This document shows, one piece after another, positions 19,539 to 30,787 of a stretch of DNA of 37,797 nt. The position numbers and the translations under genes are program-made. Position 1 is the first letter of the stretch, and the number at the start of each line of letters is the position of its first letter. The notes under the pieces are model-generated. The model saw only the letters and a list, made by a program, of their open reading frames with translations. It made no database searches and was not told where the DNA came from. The stretch comes from Hirschia sp. Its GTDB lineage: Bacteria; Pseudomonadota; Alphaproteobacteria; Caulobacterales; Hyphomonadaceae. The stretch lies in contig PAQI01000019.1 in the NCBI GenBank assembly GCA_002709235.1, positions 1-37,797 of the forward strand. The letters run 5' to 3'.

Positions 19539-20354
19539 GGCTGTCAAGGAGACGGGTGCGCAATTGCTCACCTGTCTCATCCAGTTGTCGAAATCATGCA
19601 CCAGGCGGTTCAGTGCCTGGCCATCTGGCAACCAGTGCCCAACACCGGAATATTCGATGAATGTTCCCGGGCAGGGGGCTGCGGCATATTTCTCGGCGAT
19701 CTTGCGAACAATACGTGCTGAAGAGACCCTGTCGCGCTCTGCCGCTACGGTCAGTGTGGGCGTACGGATAGCCTGGGTATCGATACGTCCGGCACCCGTG
19801 CTTTCACTTTCCAACGTCTCGAGTTCATTGAACAATGAGCCTGACTCAAATCTGAGGCGATCCAGGATGTCGTCGCGCATTGCCTTTGGAAGGCCGTGAA
19901 GCATTCCCCAGGCTGCCCCCTGACGCCAAGGTTTGATGACGGCACCAGCGCGTTCGCTCGCTGGAGTTAGCAGGATATTGGCATATGCGACGGCACCACT
20001 GCGAAAAGCAGGACCGCAATCTGCGGGCGCGAAGGGAGACATGAATATGGCTCCGGAGGCCACATCTCGTTCTACCAGCTTTTGCGCGATCAGGCCGCCC
20101 ATGCCATGTCCTATGATTATTGGCGGCGTGCCATCTTCGTCGCCCAGTTGGCGAGCGTAGTCTTCGGCTGCGCGCACATAGTCGCCAAGTTTGAGATGGG
20201 CCAGTTCAGTGGATGCACATCCAATAGTCCGCAGATGCTGGAACAATGTCGGGGCATCACATCGCCATCCTCGCGCCTCCAACAATCCGCTCAGCGGTCG
20301 CCACATATCTCCACCGCAAGCGAAGCCGTGGATCATCAGAATGGAAGATTGCAT
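19527..20354 (-). CDS. Alpha/beta hydrolase-fold protein lacking the nucleophile serine
   Basis: A 275-residue protein with a clear alpha/beta hydrolase fold: LMIHGFACGGDMW (oxyanion-loop region) at the N terminus, a nucleophile-elbow region IIIGHGMGG, an acid-site region AAERDRVSSA and a final His in GVGHWLPDG. The elbow is normally G-x-S-x-G. Here the codon at residue 84 is GGC (Gly), so the nucleophile is missing while the Asp and His candidates remain. It may be non-catalytic, or may work by another mechanism. The substrate is unknown. It follows rppH by 41 bases on the same strand and overlaps the convergent secreted-protein gene by 12 bases. Confidence 0.85.
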   Translation of the reverse strand: MQSSILMIHGFACGGDMWRPLSGLLEARGWRCDAPTLFQHLRTIGCASTELAHLKLGDYVRAAEDYARQLGDEDGTPPIIIGHGMGGLIAQKLVERDVASGAIFMSPFAPADCGPAFRSGAVAYANILLTPASERAGAVIKPWRQGAAWGMLHGLPKAMRDDILDRLRFESGSLFNELETLESESTGAGRIDTQAIRTPTLTVAAERDRVSSARIVRKIAEKYAAAPCPGTFIEYSGVGHWLPDGQALNRLVHDFDNWMRQVSNCAPVSLTASVR

Positions 20355-20395
20355 AAGGATAGTCTTCTTTTAGTCTACTGTAGTGAAATGGAAAT

Positions 20396-20896
20396 TCACG
20401 AAGTCCATTGCGAAAAGGCTGTTACCACTCGGTCGTAAACCGGGCGCTTGAATGGAATGATCGCATCTGGCGCATCCACCAGGTCTACCCATTTCCATGC
20501 ATCGAATTCGGGTTGGTGCAGATCCAGTCGAATATCGCTTTCAGACCCGATTAGCCGAAATGCGAACCATTTCTGTCTCTGGCCAAGATAAGGGCCGCCG
20601 AGTCTGGACTTCAGTTCTGGCGGAAAATCGTAATAGAGCCATTCTTCCATTTCATGCAGAAGCTCTACATGACTGCGTCCCAGTCCTGTCTCTTCCTCCA
20701 ACTCTCTGAAGGCTGCGTCAGTGTGGTCTTCACCCTTGTCTATTCCGCCCTGAGGCATTTGCCATTGATAGGGACCACGTGAGCCGACGCGGCGTCCCAT
20801 GAAAACCTGGCCAGCACCGGAGAAGATCGCCAGTCCGGCATTGGGGCGATAATGTTCAGGCTTGCGGTCGCCTTGTTCGGGGTTTGTCGTGGTCAT
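20396..20896 (-). CDS. rppH: RNA pyrophosphohydrolase RppH (Nudix)
   Basis: A 166-residue Nudix hydrolase that removes pyrophosphate from the 5' end of mRNA and so triggers decay. The Nudix box is complete: GGIDKGEDHTDAAFRELEEE followed by TG, including the REL-EE-TG metal site. YRPNAGLAIF near the start and WKWVDLVDAPDAIIPFKRPVY near the end are RppH-like. I use the ATG at 20896 (MTTTNPEQ), which has GGAA upstream. A longer frame back to 21172 runs into the preceding gene and lacks family similarity. Proteins named IalA, linked to erythrocyte invasion in Bartonella, belong to the same family. Confidence 0.92.
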   Translation of the reverse strand: MTTTNPEQGDRKPEHYRPNAGLAIFSGAGQVFMGRRVGSRGPYQWQMPQGGIDKGEDHTDAAFRELEEETGLGRSHVELLHEMEEWLYYDFPPELKSRLGGPYLGQRQKWFAFRLIGSESDIRLDLHQPEFDAWKWVDLVDAPDAIIPFKRPVYDRVVTAFSQWTS

Positions 20897-20930
20897 TAAT
20901 CGAGTTCCGGCGGAATTGGTTTCATTGACC

Positions 20931-22178
20931 CTAACTTGGGGTGTTGGGGTCAATCGGTTCAACGCCAGCAGCCATTGATGCCGGGACGAGTTCATAGCCA
21001 CGATAATCAAGGGTTTTCGCCCATTCGTGGAACTGGTCCACGGTGACGGGGTAGGCGAAGCCGACACCCAGGGCGTGGCCATTTTGAAGTGCGAGCGCTT
21101 CAAGGTGCAAAAGGTTGCGGTCAATTGCTTCTGATGTCGGTCGAGCATCGACGATCCGGTCAGCCTCAGCAAAATCCAGACGCTGATCCATGGCTACAGA
21201 ATCGAAAACAGCGCGAGGAGCTCCGCCATCATAGAAGAAGGCAAGACCACGATCCTTGATCTCGGTCATGATTGGGTCGAGTGTTCGTCCATCCGTTGCC
21301 AGCTTGGCTCCCTGATAGTTGATGACGCCAAAATATCCGGTCGTCTTGCCCATCAGAATGCGGAGCCGGCGTTCGTTTTCTTCCGCTGTCACGCTTGTCA
21401 GCAGAGTTTCAGGTCCGGTATCCACATTGGGATAGTCATAAGGCTCCATGGGTATTTCCAGCAGCACTTCATGACCCGCCTTACGGGCGGCGTTTACATA
21501 GGTTTGCAGATTATTCGAATAGGGAACAAATGACAGCGTGACCTCAGGCGGCAGGTCACGAATGGCCTGCATGGTCAGAGAATATTTCAAACCCAACCCA
21601 CCAACGATCAACGAGATTTTCGGCTTCTCTGTAGCCGCATGTGGGCGAGCGTAGATTTGAGCTGGTGTGCGACCATCCGAGGCAATCATGGGAAGACGCC
21701 CCACTGGGCCGCGCTCGTAAAATCCGGTTATCGGGGCGGGGGCGAGAGGGCGTCGCTCCGGCTCGGCTTCATCCTGTGGAGGCTGGTTCGCCAATTGCTC
21801 GGATACATTGATCCGTACAGCGCCATTTTCATCGGGTTTGGCGGCTGTAAGTATTCGAACGTTCTCGCCGGTATCGTCTGCCGATTGGACATCCAGCTGC
21901 GGTTCATCGTCATGGCCATCTTCATCGCTGTGAGAAACGGTGTGCGCTTGCGCGGTTCCAGCTGAATCGTTGAGTCGGGCCTTGAGAATGGGGGAAGCGC
22001 CGGGGCGGTCGGCAAACAGATTTATCTCCGCGCGGGATGAGCCGACATTGGCGTCACCGGTCAACATGACCACACCAACAACCAGGGCTGCGATTGTTCC
22101 AAATCCACCGATTGCAAAAGCAGCATGCTTCAAGCCTGTCTGGAGAGCGGTTGGTTCGGATTTGATGCGGGAGGGCAT
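20931..22178 (-). CDS. Divergent polysaccharide deacetylase family protein (YibQ type)
   Basis: A 415-residue envelope protein. An N-terminal cytoplasmic tail and one membrane helix (about 18-41) are followed by a low-complexity acidic and Pro-rich linker (about 60-160). The C-terminal domain (about 185-405) is the divergent deacetylase fold: ISLIVGGLGLKYSLTMQAI, PPEVTLSFVPYSNNL, GHEVLLEIPMEPYDYPN, GYFGVINYQGAKL. This family is often found next to ctpA and envC in proteobacteria, as here, and is thought to act in envelope maintenance; the substrate is not established. It is separated from ctpA by a terminator, so it probably has its own promoter within 22179-22278. The start follows AAGG. Confidence 0.88.
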   Translation of the reverse strand: MPSRIKSEPTALQTGLKHAAFAIGGFGTIAALVVGVVMLTGDANVGSSRAEINLFADRPGASPILKARLNDSAGTAQAHTVSHSDEDGHDDEPQLDVQSADDTGENVRILTAAKPDENGAVRINVSEQLANQPPQDEAEPERRPLAPAPITGFYERGPVGRLPMIASDGRTPAQIYARPHAATEKPKISLIVGGLGLKYSLTMQAIRDLPPEVTLSFVPYSNNLQTYVNAARKAGHEVLLEIPMEPYDYPNVDTGPETLLTSVTAEENERRLRILMGKTTGYFGVINYQGAKLATDGRTLDPIMTEIKDRGLAFFYDGGAPRAVFDSVAMDQRLDFAEADRIVDARPTSEAIDRNLLHLEALALQNGHALGVGFAYPVTVDQFHEWAKTLDYRGYELVPASMAAGVEPIDPNTPS

Positions 22179-22274
22179 GCGTCACCTTGCGGAGAACTTG
22201 ATTGGGTTAAAAACCTGAACAGGTCTTTTTACTATGCAGGAAATATCGCGTCTTCTGGTTAACAAGCTGACAAT

Positions 22275-22309
22275 GAAAACCCCGCCTGGCAAGGCTTGCC
22301 GGGCGGGGT
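22275..22309 (-). terminator. Terminator after ctpA
   Basis: A long GC-rich stem, ACCCCGCCtGGCAAG with CTTGCCgGGCGGGGT (22279-22309), has one mismatch and is followed on the minus strand by a T run. It lies just past the ctpA stop and closes the long housekeeping transcript. It is highly stable. Confidence 0.88.
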
Positions 22310-22339
22310 CTTGTTTCTCTGTGGACAGGCCGAAAGGGA

Positions 22340-23671
22340 TCAGCTTTTACGAAGAAGATCAGATGCCAGTGTGGTGGAGCGCAGCACTTCAAGAGCGCGG
22401 TCCAGCTGGTAGTCTTCGCCCTGGTAATCAACAGGAGGCTGGTCTTCGGGTACATGGGGCGCACGGCGTGTGCGGCCCTGATCATTTTCCAGCGCATTGC
22501 GCAGGCTGGCTTCAGAATAACGCTTCTTGCGCTTTTCGATATTTGCCATTTCCTCATCGGTCATCCGCACGGCGGCGACTTCGATGTCAGGCTCGATACC
22601 GGCACCCTGAATGGACGCATTGGAAGGGGTGTAATAGCGCGAGGTCGTGAGGCGGATTGCGCCACGCTGCATGCCCAATGGAATGACTGACTGAACAGAG
22701 CCCTTACCGAAACTGGTTTCACCAAGGATCAGCGCACGGTTATGGTCCTGCAAGGCACCTGCAACAATCTCCGCAGCTGACGCTGAGCCACCATTGGTCA
22801 GTACGACAATTGGTGTTCCAGGGAGACGTTCGCCATGGCGCGCATTGTAACGCTCGACATCTTCCGGGCGACGTCCGCGCGTAGAGACGACTTCACCGCC
22901 ATCAAGGAACAGTGAGGACACGCTGACGGCCTGGTTCAGCAAGCCACCGGGGTTTGAACGCAGGTCAAGCACCAGTCCGGTCATCTTGCCAGGTATTTCA
23001 CGGCGCAATTCATCAATGGCCTTGTCTGTACCTTCGGTAGTGCGCTCGTTGAAGCTTGCGATACGAATATAGCCAATGGAACCTTCAGCGCGGTGCGATA
23101 CAGTTTCCGGGCGGATGATCTCACGCGTGATCGTCACGTCGAAAGGTTCTTCGCCTTCACGTAGCACGGTCAGGGTCACATCTGTTCCAGGTGCGCCTTT
23201 CATCAGCTTCAGCGCATCATTGAGCGGCATGCCCACAATGTTCTCGCCATCCACCGTGGAAAAATAATCGCCAGATTTGATGCCCGCGCGGCTGGCGGGC
23301 GTATTGTCCATGGGCGAAACAACCAGAACGAGGCCATCTTGTTGGGTAACTTCGATGCCGAGACCACCATATTCACCGGAGGTCTGCACCTGCATGTCCC
23401 GGAACTCTTCGGGGTTCATATAGGAGGAGTGCGGATCGAGTGATGTCAGCATACCATCTATGGATGCTTCAATCATGTCTGCGTCGTCTACATCGGATAC
23501 ATAGTCAGTCTGAACGCGTGCCAGGATTTCTGCAAACAGCTCCAATTGAGCATAGGTATCAGCAGTGTCTTCCTTGGGGGCGCTGTTGGCCGAATAGAAA
23601 AAAGCGGTCAAGCCAAGGGCTGCGCCCGCTATCGGCGCCATGAATTTCAGCCTCATATACCAGGGCTCCAT
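22340..23671 (-). CDS. ctpA: Carboxyl-terminal processing protease CtpA (S41)
   Basis: A periplasmic serine protease of up to 443 residues, with an N-terminal hydrophobic signal segment (about 8-30). A helical region contains DPHSSYM, the PDZ domain spans about 90-175, and the protease core has LVLDLRSNPGGLL, the catalytic Ser298 in NGGSASAAEI and the Lys323 in TSFGKGS, 25 residues apart as in known S41 enzymes. CtpA proteases trim envelope proteins, including cell-wall hydrolases. The gene follows envC by 18 bases, so a wall-remodelling role fits. The start could be 23671 or, more plausibly from the signal peptide, the Met at 23656; both have weak ribosome-binding sites. The C-terminal tail is basic and Arg-rich. 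Confidence 0.94.
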   Translation of the reverse strand: MEPWYMRLKFMAPIAGAALGLTAFFYSANSAPKEDTADTYAQLELFAEILARVQTDYVSDVDDADMIEASIDGMLTSLDPHSSYMNPEEFRDMQVQTSGEYGGLGIEVTQQDGLVLVVSPMDNTPASRAGIKSGDYFSTVDGENIVGMPLNDALKLMKGAPGTDVTLTVLREGEEPFDVTITREIIRPETVSHRAEGSIGYIRIASFNERTTEGTDKAIDELRREIPGKMTGLVLDLRSNPGGLLNQAVSVSSLFLDGGEVVSTRGRRPEDVERYNARHGERLPGTPIVVLTNGGSASAAEIVAGALQDHNRALILGETSFGKGSVQSVIPLGMQRGAIRLTTSRYYTPSNASIQGAGIEPDIEVAAVRMTDEEMANIEKRKKRYSEASLRNALENDQGRTRRAPHVPEDQPPVDYQGEDYQLDRALEVLRSTTLASDLLRKS

Positions 23672-23689
23672 CTACAGTTTCGCTTTGTT

Positions 23690-24895
23690 TCACGCATTTC
23701 GACCCAGCCAGGTAGCTGGATCCACCAGTTCGCCGTCTTGTCTTACCTCTATATAGAGTTCCGGTTGGCGATTTGCACTATCTGACATGCGACCAATGGG
23801 TTCTCCGGCGAGAACGGATTGACCGGTCTGTCCATATAGTGCGCCTAGACCTGCCAGAACCACTAGGTAGCCATCTCCGGCATCAATAATCAAGATTTGT
23901 CCGTAGCTTCTGAAGTCACCAGCATATTTTATGCGCCCATCCTGGGGAGAAATGACCTGTGCTGCAGCGCGTGTGCGCCATGTTTGACCCTTATGCGGTG
24001 TACGGCTCAGATCAGGGTCACCGAAGCCGATCAGCAATTCACCCGTTACAGGTGGCAGGGCCTTTCCGGTGAAACGTGTGGCGGCGCGTGGCGGAAGCTT
24101 TTCCTTTGGCTTCCTGAGGCCGACTTTCGCAATTTGCGGGGGAGGCGGTTTCAGGCGAGGGCGTTGCGGTGCGGCATTCGAGATCGAAGCGAGAAGCTCT
24201 TTCAGGCTGTCGGCATCTTCTGCCAGCTTATCTGTTTCTGCCTTCAGGCGCTCGGCTTCGGCGGCAAGCTCAAGGCGGCGCAGGTTTTTTTCCTCATACA
24301 AGGCCTCGATTTCCTGACGCCGGGCTTTCAGCGCCAGATCCGTTCGTTTGAGGTCTTCACGCTCTTCGCGGATCTGCAATTGAAGCTCTGCGATCTTGTC
24401 GATCTCTTCGGCAAGTTCCTCGGCCCGCAATGCGAGTTTGGGCGTGATGTCGCCCATCAGGATGGCGGCACGTACAGCATCGCCAGCATCATTGGGGCTG
24501 ACGGCGAGGGCGGGTGGTCGTCTGGCACCGAAAGTCATCAAGGTTGCGAGGACGTCTTCGAGGGCTTCCTCGTCTTCCAGTAGTTCTTCTCGGGCGCTGA
24601 TTTCTTCTGCAGACAGTGTTTCGAGGCGTGCTTCGGCCTTGATTGCGGCTTCCTCGTGGCGCCGACTGTCAGCGGCGGCGGAGATGAGATCTGAGTCGAT
24701 CTGTGAGAGTTCACGGTCGGCTTTTTTGCCGGATTTTTCCAGCTTTTCCAATCGCTTCAAGGCCTTGTCGCGTTCAGTTTCAATGGTCCTGAGATCATCC
24801 ACTGAAAATGCGTCCGGCACGCTTTCAGGTGCGGCCAGTACCGGCGTTACAAAGACGCCAGCGCAAACAATCATCAGGCAGTATCGGCGAAACAT
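23690..24895 (-). CDS. envC: Murein hydrolase activator EnvC family protein
   Basis: A 401-residue periplasmic coiled-coil protein. A signal peptide (1 to about 21, ending VLA-AP) is followed by two long charged heptad-like coils (about 30-115 and 155-245), a Pro/Lys-rich linker, and a LytM domain (about 280-401). The LytM domain has lost its zinc ligands: HKGQT replaces H-x3-D, and LYIEV stands where H-x-H would be. It should therefore activate amidases at the division site rather than cut wall itself. It sits between rlmH and ctpA on the same strand. Its loss of metal residues contrasts with the intact M23 lipoprotein at 1778-3160. Confidence 0.9.
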   Translation of the reverse strand: MFRRYCLMIVCAGVFVTPVLAAPESVPDAFSVDDLRTIETERDKALKRLEKLEKSGKKADRELSQIDSDLISAAADSRRHEEAAIKAEARLETLSAEEISAREELLEDEEALEDVLATLMTFGARRPPALAVSPNDAGDAVRAAILMGDITPKLALRAEELAEEIDKIAELQLQIREEREDLKRTDLALKARRQEIEALYEEKNLRRLELAAEAERLKAETDKLAEDADSLKELLASISNAAPQRPRLKPPPPQIAKVGLRKPKEKLPPRAATRFTGKALPPVTGELLIGFGDPDLSRTPHKGQTWRTRAAAQVISPQDGRIKYAGDFRSYGQILIIDAGDGYLVVLAGLGALYGQTGQSVLAGEPIGRMSDSANRQPELYIEVRQDGELVDPATWLGRNA

Positions 24896-24961
24896 CAGCA
24901 GAGTTTAGCAGCTTTTTCCGGAACGGCTGGTTAACAAATGCAGTCGCGCCGGTCGTACATT

Positions 24962-25420
24962 CTATTCACGATGATAGGGGGTATTCGCTGATATGGAGAG
25001 GGCCCGATAGACCTGTTCAGCGATCATCACCCGGACAAGCTTGTGCGGCCAGGTTTGCACGCCGAATGAGATGGCGTCAGGGGCTATTGATTTGAGGGCA
25101 GGGTCCAGGCCGTCTGCGCCACCGATCAGGAAAGCGATATTCTCTCCTATATCGCGCCACTGCGTCATTTTCTGTTCGAATTGCAGTGATTTGAGCGCTT
25201 TGCCGCGCTCGTCCAGCCTGATGATCCGGCTGTTACCGGCCTTTTCAAGCAGACGTTCAGCTTCCCGCGCCTTGCCGCCACCGGCCTCGACCTCGATTTC
25301 CTCGACCGAGCGCACACCCAATCCGCGCCCTGTTCGCATTGAACGTGCGATGTAATCGTCCACCAGCTCGCGTTCAGGGCCGCTTTTCATGCGGCCCACG
25401 CAAATGATCCTGATATTCAT
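24962..25420 (-). CDS. rlmH: 23S rRNA pseudouridine-1915 N3-methyltransferase RlmH
   Basis: A 152-residue SPOUT methyltransferase that modifies pseudouridine 1915 in helix 69 of 23S rRNA. It opens MNIRIICVGRMKSGPE and has the SAM-binding knot segment FLIGGADGLDPAL, and it ends LSISANTPYHRE, the invariant C terminus of the family. The length is usual. It follows rsfS by 37 bases, the common rsfS-rlmH pair. Confidence 0.96.
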   Translation of the reverse strand: MNIRIICVGRMKSGPERELVDDYIARSMRTGRGLGVRSVEEIEVEAGGGKAREAERLLEKAGNSRIIRLDERGKALKSLQFEQKMTQWRDIGENIAFLIGGADGLDPALKSIAPDAISFGVQTWPHKLVRVMIAEQVYRALSISANTPYHRE

Positions 25421-25457
25421 GGTGAACTCACCCGATCAACTCTGGTGAAACGCGTTG

Positions 25458-25877
25458 TCAGGCGTTCAGATGTGCAGATTCATCACCCCAGATACGTTCA
25501 AGATTATAAAAATCCCGAACTTCAGGACGGAAGATGTGAATCACAACATCACCAGCATCAATCAGCACCCAATCGCCATTCTTGAGGCCTTCGACCTTGG
25601 CGCGTGCATGCCCGATTTCCTTGAGGGCGCGCAGGATATGGTCTGCGATTGCGCCGACATGCCGAGCCGAGCGACCTGATGCAATGATCATGGTGTCAGC
25701 GATGGAAGACTTGCCTTCCAGATCGATCTCTACAACATTCTCCGCCTTGTCATCTTCCAGACGTTTGACGATGAAGGCGTTCAGTTCGGATGCGCTTTGG
25801 TTCATTCTACTGAAACTTTCGGCGCCGTCTTCGGCCGTTTTCTCTACGGCGCTGCTTTGCGAGGCAGGCAGGGTCAT
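25458..25877 (-). CDS. rsfS: Ribosome silencing factor RsfS
   Basis: A 139-residue (or shorter) protein that binds ribosomal protein L14 and keeps the subunits apart under starvation. The conserved part begins at LNAFIVKRLEDDKAENVVEI and includes MIIASGRSARHVGAIADHI and GDVVIHIFRPEVRDFYNLE. The ATG at 25877 gives a 24-residue extension without conservation, and its GGA is very close to the start. The ATG at 25805 (MNQSASEL) matches the family start better, so the 5' end is uncertain. It lies between nadD and rlmH, as in many proteobacteria. Confidence 0.93.
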   Translation of the reverse strand: MTLPASQSSAVEKTAEDGAESFSRMNQSASELNAFIVKRLEDDKAENVVEIDLEGKSSIADTMIIASGRSARHVGAIADHILRALKEIGHARAKVEGLKNGDWVLIDAGDVVIHIFRPEVRDFYNLERIWGDESAHLNA

Positions 25878-25962
25878 ATCCTTTCAACTAGCCCGGCTCT
25901 TCCGGGCGATAACAAGATATCACAGGCCAGCTTTCAACACCATGCCTGAGGTTATGCTGGTG

Positions 25963-26571
25963 TCAGCGGCCATGTTTCAGCCTGCGCAGGCGTGTCGAGC
26001 TTTCAACATTCAGAGGCGCGCGAAGATGAACCCATGCGGGTGCCTTGGCCATCGGAAGGGCTGCTGCCTGGAGATTTGGCAGGCGATCATTGCGAAAGCG
26101 TACAGCAAATTTGGACAGGCGTGCCCGTGGGCCCGCGCCCGGTCGGGCCACCACGGCGATCGGAACGGTGCGTGCGATATCATCCCAGCCTTTCCAGTGG
26201 TGAAAGCCGGAAAGATTGTCACCCCCCATCAGCCATACGAACCGAGTCCTGGGTGCGCATGATTTCAGGATGTGGATGAGATCGACCGTATAGCGCAGAT
26301 TCAACTGGCGCTCGATATCGGTCGTGGCCATGCGAGGATGATCCGAGATCTGTTCAAGAACTGTGGCCCATCGCTCATCAAAAGCAGTTTCGGTGCTTTT
26401 CAGTGGATTGCCGCGGGCAGGGATCCACCAGACATAATCCAGTTGCATGCGCCGCAGGGCAGTTTGCGCAACATGCAGATGTCCGGAATGGGCTGGATCG
26501 AATGATCCACCCAGAATTCCGATACGCTGTCCATCGACGGGCGTGGGAAGAAGTTTTCGCGCGCGTTGCAC
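25963..26571 (-). CDS. nadD: Nicotinate-nucleotide adenylyltransferase NadD
   Basis: A 202-residue enzyme that joins nicotinate mononucleotide and ATP to give deamido-NAD, for NAD synthesis. The nucleotidyltransferase motif GGSFDPAHSGHLHVA is intact, and FVWLMGGDNLSGFHHWKGW is the conserved substrate region. The C-terminal ESSTRLR corresponds to the usual ISSTxIR signature with a small change. It begins 11 bases after proA, so it is in the same operon. Confidence 0.94.
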   Translation of the reverse strand: MQRARKLLPTPVDGQRIGILGGSFDPAHSGHLHVAQTALRRMQLDYVWWIPARGNPLKSTETAFDERWATVLEQISDHPRMATTDIERQLNLRYTVDLIHILKSCAPRTRFVWLMGGDNLSGFHHWKGWDDIARTVPIAVVARPGAGPRARLSKFAVRFRNDRLPNLQAAALPMAKAPAWVHLRAPLNVESSTRLRRLKHGR

Positions 26572-26582
26572 CAGTTATGTCA

Positions 26583-27854
26583 CTATGGCCGCGTCTGGCC
26601 GTCGCCGCGCACGACATATTTGAAGATGGTCAGTTGCTCAGCCCCGACCGGTCCGCGTGCATGCAGACGACCAGTGGCGATACCGATCTCAGCGCCCATG
26701 CCGAACTCGCCCCCGTCAGCAAACTGAGTCGAGGCATTGCGCATGACAATGGAGGCATCCACTTCATTCAGGAACTGTTCTGCGGCTGTATCATCAGATG
26801 CGATGATCGCTTCGGTGTGGCCTGAGCCATAGGTTTCGATGTGGGCCATGGCTTCATCAATATTGGCGACAACTTTCACCGAGATGATGGAGTCCAGATA
26901 TTCTGTGCTCCAATCTTCTTCGCTGGCAGCTTCGATATCGGGCAAAATGTCTCGAGTGGCTGCATCACCGCGCAGGACACAACCCTTGTCGGTCAGCACA
27001 GCGGCGATTTTCGGGAGCAGGGAACTGGCGACTGATGCATCGATCAGCAGGGTTTCGGCAGCTCCGCAAATGCCGGTGCGGCGCATCTTGGCATTGGCCA
27101 CGACATCAATGGCCATGTCGGAATCGGCGCTTTCATGGACATAGATATGCACCAGCCCTTCAAGATGGCCGATCACGGGGATACGTGCTTCGTCCTGAAC
27201 GCGGGCCACTAGAGACTTGCCGCCGCGCGGAACGACGATATCCAGATTGCCGTCCAGCCCTTTCAGCATCATCCCGACAGCGGCGCGGTCTGTGGTGGGC
27301 ACCATCTGGATGGCGTCCTGAGGCAGTCCGGCATCGGCCAGGCCCTGACGCAGGGCAACAGCAATCGCGGCTGATGAATTGGCGCTTTCCGATCCGCCGC
27401 GCAAAATGGCGGCATTGGCGGCACGGACACACAAGGCACCGGCATCGGCGGTTACATTGGGGCGACTTTCATAGATGATGCCGATTACACCAATAGGCCC
27501 GCGTACACGAGAGATATTGAGACCGTTGGGCCGGTCCCAGCTGGCCAGGACATCGCCGACAGGGTCATCAAGTTCAGAAACAGCTTCCAGACCCTTTGCG
27601 ACGCCTTCAAGACGTTCAGCAGTCAGTTCGAGACGATCCAGCAGGGCAGGTGTGAGATCCTTGGCGCGACCGGCTTCCATGTCCACCGCATTGGCGGCGA
27701 GAATGTGGTCGGCATTCTCTCGTAATCGCGCGGCCATGGCCTGCAGCGCCTTGGTTCGCGCCTGTGGGCCTGCTTTGGCGAGCGCGGCCGATGCCTTGCG
27801 GGCGCGTTTGCCAAGGTCGTTCATGGTCAAGGCGAGGGAGGCATCGGTCTTCAT
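26583..27854 (-). CDS. proA: Gamma-glutamyl phosphate reductase ProA
   Basis: A 423-residue enzyme that makes glutamate semialdehyde from glutamyl phosphate, the second step of proline synthesis. It has the aldehyde-dehydrogenase-like fold with the catalytic Cys in KMRRTGICGAAETLL, and VPRGGKSLV and GPVGAEQLTIFKYV are also family segments. The ATG at 27854 follows AGGA by seven bases; the longer TTG-initiated frame to 27869 adds five residues and is less likely. proB lies 18 bases upstream. Confidence 0.96.
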   Translation of the reverse strand: MKTDASLALTMNDLGKRARKASAALAKAGPQARTKALQAMAARLRENADHILAANAVDMEAGRAKDLTPALLDRLELTAERLEGVAKGLEAVSELDDPVGDVLASWDRPNGLNISRVRGPIGVIGIIYESRPNVTADAGALCVRAANAAILRGGSESANSSAAIAVALRQGLADAGLPQDAIQMVPTTDRAAVGMMLKGLDGNLDIVVPRGGKSLVARVQDEARIPVIGHLEGLVHIYVHESADSDMAIDVVANAKMRRTGICGAAETLLIDASVASSLLPKIAAVLTDKGCVLRGDAATRDILPDIEAASEEDWSTEYLDSIISVKVVANIDEAMAHIETYGSGHTEAIIASDDTAAEQFLNEVDASIVMRNASTQFADGGEFGMGAEIGIATGRLHARGPVGAEQLTIFKYVVRGDGQTRP

Positions 27855-27872
27855 TTTTCTATCCTGCAATCA

Positions 27873-30130
<2,258 letters not shown>

Positions 30131-30141
30131 TCAAACGCGCA

Positions 30142-30744
30142 TCAGGAAGCTGATTGGCGTGAAGGGGCGGTAGTGTCATCCGCAGTCCAGATATAACTCA
30201 GGCCGAGAGATTTTTCACCTCGGGCCAGTGAATACCACATCTGGCTCTCACCTGTTGGCACAAAGCCTGTCTTCTGAAGAACGCGGCCAGATGCTGGATT
30301 GTCGGCAAAATGTCCTGCCGTTACTGTTCGAAAACCCAAAGTGCTCGCGCCCCATTGCATGACTGTCCGGCTGGCTTCGGTTGCATATCCGTTGCCTGCA
30401 AACTCTTCCATGATGGCATAGCCGATCTCCCAGTTTTCGTGCCCTGTGCGAACAAAAAGTCCGATATCTCCAATCGTCAGGCCTGAACTGGATTCGACGA
30501 CAGCCCAGGATATACCTTGCCCGCGGGCAAAATATCCGGACCGGCAACTGATCCATCCATTTGCGGCATGCGGATGAAATGGCACCGGGATGGAGCTGGC
30601 CATCCGAGCGGTCTGTGGCGAAGAAAACAGTTTGTGAATCGCGGAGGCATCTTGTTGCCTGAATGCCCGCAAAGTCAGCCTCTCACTGATGAGTAGGGGC
30701 GGCGTATCAGGCCATCCCCTGGGTAATTCAACTGCATTGCTCAT
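30142..30744 (-). CDS. GNAT family N-acetyltransferase (RimJ/RimL-like)
   Basis: A 200-residue acetyltransferase of the RimJ/RimL branch, which acetylates protein N termini or small amines using acetyl-CoA. SERLTLRAFRQQDASAIHKL is the family opening, WEIGYAIMEEFAGNGYATEA carries the acetyl-CoA loop, and FADNPASGRVLQKTGFV is the closing motif. The target is unknown. It sits between rpmA and obgE, where many alphaproteobacteria also have one. The start is preceded by AGGGGAC. The C-terminal 25 residues are poorly conserved. Confidence 0.88.
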   Translation of the reverse strand: MSNAVELPRGWPDTPPLLISERLTLRAFRQQDASAIHKLFSSPQTARMASSIPVPFHPHAANGWISCRSGYFARGQGISWAVVESSSGLTIGDIGLFVRTGHENWEIGYAIMEEFAGNGYATEASRTVMQWGASTLGFRTVTAGHFADNPASGRVLQKTGFVPTGESQMWYSLARGEKSLGLSYIWTADDTTAPSRQSAS

Positions 30745-30787
30745 GTCCGCGTCCCCTGGAGATCAAGACCTATGCGAATGAAAAACG

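Noticed and set aside
20897-21172. N-terminal extension of rppH by 92 residues
   Set aside because: It overlaps the end of the deacetylase-family gene, and the family start lies at 20896.
25582-26262. A 226-codon plus-strand frame over rsfS and nadD
   Set aside because: Antisense to two confidently identified genes and without a domain.
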